A DNA stretch of 64,000 nucleotides, taken from assembly GCA_009792885.1 (NCBI GenBank), contig WMCF01000113.1:960015-1024014 (forward strand), written 5' to 3'. Below, in pieces: positions 58,551 through 64,000 of this stretch. Positions within the stretch are counted from its first letter, which is position 1. Each line of letters opens with the position of its first letter. The stretch comes from Eremophila alpestris peregrina (taxonomy: Eukaryota; Chordata; Aves; Passeriformes; Alaudidae). Made by a program: the position numbers and the translations under genes. The notes below the pieces were generated by a model. That model saw only the letters and a list, made by a program, of their open reading frames with translations, made no database searches and was not told where the DNA came from.

Positions 58551-60862
58551 TTTTTTTCCTGATTCACTGGCTCTGGAGATGTGTGAAGCCCTGCTGTGAC
58601 TGAAAACCTTCTTTTTCAGCTCAAACCGTGCCACTGTGAGAGCAGAGGCCACCCCAGGGATGTGCATCAGTGGCTGCAGCCCCGTTGGTGAGACAGTGAC
58701 TGCAGGCTCGTCCCAGTGCCCAGGCACAGAGCATGGCCCTGAGGTGCCAAGGGACTTTTTTTGGGCACCCACTTCACTGGGGTCCGAGATGGGGAAATGG
58801 ATTCCAGATTCCACGCAGCTGCTGGAAGCCCTGGTGTGAGCTGAGTGGCACCAAAAGCGCCTGTGAGTTGATCCCACCCATATAAATAGCTGTTTATCCC
58901 CTGTGGGGAGTGAAACCAAGAGAAAAGTGCTTGCTGTTCCTTTGGGGAATGTGCTGTACACGGTCTGGGAGACAGGTAAAACGAAAAGGGGGTATGAGCC
59001 TTGTTCCTGTCTGGTTTTTAGGGCAGTTGGAGTTGATGGCTGGGATGCTGCTGGCCCAAAAGGGCTGGGAAAAGCAGGCACTGGGAAATCAGCAGCCCTG
59101 GAGGTCTCAGAGGTGGATGAAACGAACACTTTCCCACTTTCTATAATGCTTCATGGAGCACTGGCCAGGTAAATATTGGAACAGTTTTATTCAGTGCTGG
59201 GTTTTCAGTGCCTAAAGTGATTCTCATTGGGTGATTCCCATGGCAGCCCTGTGTTCCCTGGTTGTAATGAAGTGATGCTTCCCTGGAATTCCTGCATTGC
59301 CACTGAGTTCCTGCTTTAACCTGATGAGTTCCTGGGGAGCAGACAGGCTGGATAGGATGTGTTGTGCTGAGCAACAGGGCAGGGGATTTTAAAAAACCGC
59401 ACACAACAAAGTCAGGAACTTTGCTTCTTCCTTTACATTTTTGGGAATGGATTAGAGAGGTGGAGGGATGAAAAGTCAGGAGATGAATCCATCCTGTGGG
59501 TGTCACGGTGCTGAGGGCAGGAGGAATGACAGCTGGAAAAAAATTATTATGAAAAACCAAATTAAAATCCCTGGTAAAACAGAGACTGGAAAAGCCAACT
59601 GGTTTATCCCTGGGCTGGCAAGGACTGGATGGAATCCCTGGGGAGGTGATGCTGGCTGGCATCAGGCAGGAGCAGCCTGAACTTTCCAAGGAATCTGGTG
59701 GTTTTAGTGAGAGAATTATGATTTGTGTTGTTCTGAACAGCAGTTGGGTATTTTTTGGGTGGCTTTTCCCCCCATCAGCAGTGATGGTGTCACCTGGCAG
59801 AGATGTCCTTGGCTGGCTGAATGGCATTTCCTCATCAGTTCTCCTTGGAATGCCAGAAGGTCACTGTAATTGATAGCCCTTACCCTGTGCATCTGGAATG
59901 CAAAGGATGCAAACCTGAGTACAGGAATGAGATGTGGGTCACTCACCTCAACAGAGCAAGGTGAAACCCAGCTTATGAATTGGAAAGAATTAGAAATAGT
60001 TAGAAAAATTGGAAACTAGTATTTTGGAAAACAAATGCCAAAAGCAGGCTGTAACATGAGGGTGGTGGGTGGATCCAGTGCCTTGGCATCAGTGGTTTTG
60101 CTGCTCCAGTGCAGCAGCTCCAGTCCCAGATCAGTGGGATCCTTGGGGAAAAATAACAACAAAAACCAAACTAAAACCAGGTTGCCCTTTCTGTACCACA
60201 AAATAAGAGGGGCTCTGGCAGGAGATGGACTGGGACCATGCCAGCCAAATCTATCTTGTTTCTCCCACTATAGGGAAACTCAGCAATGATCCATGGACTG
60301 CCAATATTCCCCAGGAAAGGGATGACCCAGCTTGAACAGGCAATTCTTCTTGGCTTTGGCTCTGTTTTATCACTCTGGTTTATCTGTGTGCACCAGGTGT
60401 CCTTATCTGATTCCCTTGCTGTATTTGTTGTACACAGAGCTGCCACATTTGGGCTCGGGGGATTTTCCTGTTGTTTTCTGGCCTAGGTTTGCCATCCTCC
60501 TGCATCCCAACCTGGAGCTTCTTCGCCTGCAGCACCCCCAAAATGCCACCCGTGCTGGGCAGGTGGGGAGGCTGGGGGTGCCCAGGGTCCCCCTCTCAGA
60601 TGATGAGCTGCTCCTTCCAGGTAGGTGAATACCCCAATACCCACAGACTGCTTCCTTTGGGGGCATTTGATGAGTGTTTCCCATGTTTTATTTTTTTGAG
60701 CTTAGGTTTTTTTCCCTTATTTTTTTTGAGCTTTAGCTCCCAGGATCAGGGCTGGGACCTCTTCCTGCCTGTGGAGACTCAGCTGTGCCCCTTTCCCACC
60801 CTCCCCACCGCCCCGAGGGCGCACAAAGCCTTTCCAGCAGCAGTGACGGCACTTTGCTTGTC
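58551..60862. other. Spacer between the LTR and GC; no gene recognised
   Basis: Non-coding by inspection: open frames are short and resemble nothing known, and no CR1 was recognised. In mammals relatives of BTC (EREG, AREG, EPGN) sit beside BTC, but no EGF-type cysteine pattern was found here on either strand. Confidence 0.4.
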
Positions 60863-60868
60863 TTTATT
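60863..60868 (-). terminator. GC polyadenylation signal
   Basis: Minus-strand AATAAA (plus-strand tttatt), about 200 bases beyond the proposed GC stop codon at 61066-61068. Confidence 0.6.
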
Positions 60869-61065
60869 TTGGCTGCAGGAACACAAGGGCTGCAGGGAGC
60901 CGCGGGCTCGGTGACACCTCCCATCTGCCGGACGTCCTCCAGCCCAGCTCCCTGATGCTCCCTTCCGATGTCCCCCATTCCTGCGTGTTCACAGAGCTCG
61001 GCCTCGTGGTCCCCCTCCATCCGTGCGCGCCTGGACGAGCGATCCCTGCTGCCGGCACCGGGCCC

Positions 61066-64000
61066 CTATCCCAGCAGGCAGGACTCCTTCTTACACGCTT
61101 CTCCCAGCTCCGAGCTCACCTGGGAAAGGAGGGAAGAGCCGAGGGGCAGCCCCGGGGCGGGGTCAGGCCCCGCAGCGGCGCAGGATGCAGGAGGGGCAGC
61201 GGCGGTACCTTGGAAGCGCAGAGGAGCGCGGGAGCGTCCGGGAGGCAGCAGGTGGAGGCGAAGGATGCTCGCTGCTCCAGGAGCTGCTCCAGCTGCGCCG
61301 GGCTGGCCTCGGGCTCGGCCTGCGCCAGGCTGTCCCGCAGCCTGCGGCGTGGGGAGCGCGGTCAGAGCCGGAACCGGGGACCCCGGACCCACACGGCTTT
61401 TGGGCACGCGTGGATGGCTCCGTTTTGCATCCTCAACATTTTGGACGGATTTTGATTGCATCCAGTGATCCAGGTGGGCGTTTTGTGGGGGGGAAGGCAA
61501 AGGCTTACCTCTTCTTGAACTCAAGGAAAGGCAGCTCGTTGTACTGCCAGCAGAGCTGGCTGGCCTTTTCCAGGAAGGGGAGCAGCTCTGCTTCCATCCG
61601 CTTGCGCTGAGGGCAGAGGGTGGGAGTTACCAGGCTGGGAAAAACCTCTGCGGGCATTTGGGCGGCACTGGGATGAGGGGGAACAGGATGAGCCCCCAGA
61701 GCATCACCCACCTTGCTGTCCAAGCAGGCGGAGGGGTCCTTGGTGGAGCAACATTCCCCCCGAAGTTTCCCGAAGGAGTCGTAGAGCTTGGCGAGGACGG
61801 CGTCAGGAAGGCTGGAGTACCTCCGCGCCAGCTCAAACATGGACCTGGAGCGGGAAACGAGTGGCCACGTGAGTTTTCATTAGGGGTGCTGCTCAGAACG
61901 GGGTGGGGGCTGCTTTTGGCAGCTCTGTGCAGCCCCTGGGGCTGCCTGGTGGCACAAATTCCCATGAGGGAATGGAGGATGTCCCCTGGTTATCCCCTTA
62001 ATAACCTAAGCACATAGCAGGGTCGGGAACTGGTTGGACTCGATGGTCTTCGGGGTCTTTTCGAACTGAAATGGTTTTATTCCATGACTGCCCCCTGGCT
62101 GCCGTGGGTCCCACTCACCTGGTGGCATGGAGGGCCCCGTCCTTGCTGCACAGCTCCTTGTTGGTCGGCTCTGACGCCTCTGGCAGCTTGGGAGCTGGCG
62201 CTGGGAGCATGGCCAGCATGCAGAAATGGTTTTCCATCAGGTTTTTCCCCTTGCAGCAGTCGGTGAAGCGCCTGTCCCGCACCGACAGGGCGGTGCAGAT
62301 TTTGGCCGTGTGCTCCAACAGCTGCAGAGAGGGAGCAGGGGATGTGCAGACCCTCCTCAGCTGCCTGAGCTCCTGCTGAGACTCAGGAGCAGGTTTGGGA
62401 TGGGCTCCAGCCTCCCCTACCTTCTTCTGCATGCAGTCCTCGGCCACCGAGTCACAGCACTGGGCAGACACCTCACCAGCGTCCTCAGCCAGGGGGAGAA
62501 GGTCCTCAAAGGAAGCAGTGGGAGCCTTCTGAGCCAGCGAGGCCAGGTAGCTGGGAAGCACAGGGTGGGGGGGCTCAGGGGGCTTGGATCCCCCTTGCCA
62601 GGAAACAGCCCGGAGCAGGGGTGCAGGAGGGAGGGGATGGGGAGTGCAGGGCTTGCTCTGCACCTGTGCAGTGCATGGAGCATCTCCAGGGGTTTACACC
62701 AGAATTAAAGCTTACGTTTTGGAATGCTGCCTGCCAACAGGATCTGCAGCAGGAGAGAGGAGCCCTCTCCCAGCCTGGCCCCTGTTCCAGGATGGAGAGG
62801 CCATTTCCCCCTGTACCTGAAGGTGACTTTGTCCTTCCCATAAGCTGAGAAGCGGGAGCAAATCCGGTTTGACGTCAGGGTGAGTAGGGAGAGGGTTTTC
62901 CTCTCCAGTTTCTGCCGCAAAAAAAGAATGGAAGTGTCCTCCTCTTCCCAGGGCCATTAGCACAGTGCTTGCCTGGCTCCCTGGGGAGTGAGGATGGGGT
63001 CGAGCTCAGCGCTCCAAAGGGTCTCACCTCTTTCAGGAAGCAGGCAGTGGGTGCAGAGGAGATGCAGCAGGTGGAGACCATGGAGAGGAAGGTCCTGGTG
63101 GAGCCCAGGAGCACAGGCAGGGGAGCCTGGCTGTAGCTGCTGGAGTACTCATAAAGAAACCTGCGGCAGAGATGGGATAAGGAGACCCAGCGCCTCAGAA
63201 TCAGGAACGTAAGTGGGGTTTGGAGGTGTTAAAGTTGTCCAGGGATGGGAGCCCTCTCCAGGTGCCACCTCAAGCTGTCAGCTCATGGCACTGACCGGTG
63301 CCATCACCCACACTGGGCTCAGCGGGAGGCTACCCCCACCCTGGCTCACCTATCCGCGAATTCCCTGGGATCCTGCCGGAAGGCCTGGCAGAGCTCCTTG
63401 TCGGAGGGCTGCAGGTAGCGGGGCAGCGGCTGGGGCGGGTGCCGCAGGGCAGCCAGGCACAGCTTCCGCTCCAGCCCCTCATGGGCACAGCACTCGGCCG
63501 TGCCGGGATGCGCCGGGAAGGGCGAGTCCGCGCCGCAGGATTTCACTGACAGCGCCGTGGACTGCAGGGGGGGAGAGGAGGTTATGGCCACCCCATCCCA
63601 TCCCGGCTCCGCTTTGGGATGCAGTGCCTGTTTTTGGTCAGTCTCACCCCGGTGTCGTAGCAGGAGGGGTCAGCCCCGTCGGCACAGCACGTCTCAGCCA
63701 GGGAGACGATTTCCCGGACGAGGTGGCCAATCTCTTCGAAGGTGCCATTGGAATATTTGCGGCTGTTGGCAATGATGGTCCTGGGAGCAGGGAGCAAGGA
63801 CAGGGAGAGCCAGGTGAGCCTTTCCCTTCAGTCGGATATCATGTTACAGCACTGCTCTGCCCAAATGGGGGTAAAATGGGTGTAACAATGTTGGCTGTGG
63901 TGCTGCGAGGAATAACAGCATATTCCTTGGAAAACAGCCAGGAAAGAATTGGAACAGCTTCCAGCCTGGGGGCTGCCACTTACAGGGGGCTATGTGTCTG
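61066..64000 (-). CDS. GC: Vitamin D-binding protein, 3' eleven exon segments (5' end outside the window)
   Basis: Albumin-family plasma protein that carries vitamin D metabolites and scavenges monomeric actin. Exons, 5' to 3' on the minus strand: 64000-63984 (partial), 63780-63648, 63561-63350, 63160-63028, 62911-62817, 62550-62421, 62321-62119, 61844-61712, 61606-61509, 61341-61209, 61119-61066 (stop). All phases join. Adjacent-cysteine pairs of the albumin fold recur (TCCADGADPSCYD, AECCAHEGLE, STCCISSAPTACF, AQCCDSVAEDC, TDCCKG, GECCSTKDPSAC, STCCLPDAPALLC). The sequence clearly tracks GC rather than ALB or AFP, for example in SPFPAHPGTAECC and LERKLCLAALRHPP, and like GC it has a shortened third domain. 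Signal peptide and first exon are missing. The last exon (VSSELGEACKKESCLLG) has a strong acceptor but does not match the mammalian C-terminus, so it is the least certain. Introns are only 60-300 bases. Confidence 0.95.
62022..62088 (+). mobile_element. CR1 LINE 3' tip inside GC
   Basis: Short CR1 tail with GGTTGGACTCGATGGTCTTC, then GTCTTTTCGAACTGAAATGG and a final TTATTCCATGA. It lies in the GC intron between exons 62119-62321 and 61712-61844, opposite to the transcribed strand. Confidence 0.85.

Overview
The window is vertebrate nuclear DNA and almost certainly from a bird. It holds seven multi-exon or vertebrate-specific protein genes with GT-AG introns, CpG-island promoters and AATAAA signals. 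It also holds many pieces of the LINE CR1, the dominant avian transposon, and two ERV-type solo LTRs. A passerine is plausible but I cannot prove it. Apart from AP1AR, the coding exons are GC-rich and introns are short.

Layout from left to right: CpG island and putative 5' end of TIFA (about 1.2-1.6 kb); TIFA coding exon (+, 3602-4174); AP1AR/gadkin (-, 10 coding exons, 19145 to 7872); a CpG promoter, a 34-base G homopolymer and a CR1; CDKL2 (+, 13 coding exons, 21371-29045), whose intron 7 carries a solo LTR and an obvious sequencing-adapter artefact; a CR1 cluster; RCHY1/Pirh2 (+, 9 exons, 31819-34692); a gene-poor stretch with a 12-N assembly gap; PARM1 (-, 4 exons, 49625 to 39933); betacellulin BTC (+, 5 exons, 52612-56611); an orphan CpG island; a second LTR; and the 3' part of the vitamin D-binding protein gene GC (-, 11 exon segments, cut by the right edge at 64000).

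The genes do not form one pathway. TIFA is the ADP-heptose/ALPK1 to TRAF6 adaptor. AP1AR couples AP-1 vesicles to kinesin. CDKL2 is a CDK-like kinase and RCHY1 a p53-directed ubiquitin ligase. PARM1 is a mucin-like membrane protein, BTC an EGFR/ERBB4 ligand, and GC a plasma vitamin D and actin carrier. The order CDKL2-RCHY1-PARM1-BTC, with its relative orientations, matches human 4q21 read backwards. TIFA-AP1AR (human 4q25) on the left and an inverted GC (human 4q13) on the right are joined directly to it, so both flanks look like rearrangement junctions relative to human. THAP6 and ODAPH (between RCHY1 and CDKL2 in mammals) and AREG/EREG/EPGN (beside BTC in mammals) are not visible.

Exon coordinates were derived by reading splice sites and checking that phases join; every reconstructed chain stays in frame. 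I found no prokaryotic-type system, CRISPR array or RNA gene. The most actionable oddity is a Tn5/Nextera mosaic-end sequence flanked by a perfect 49-bp duplication in CDKL2 intron 7.
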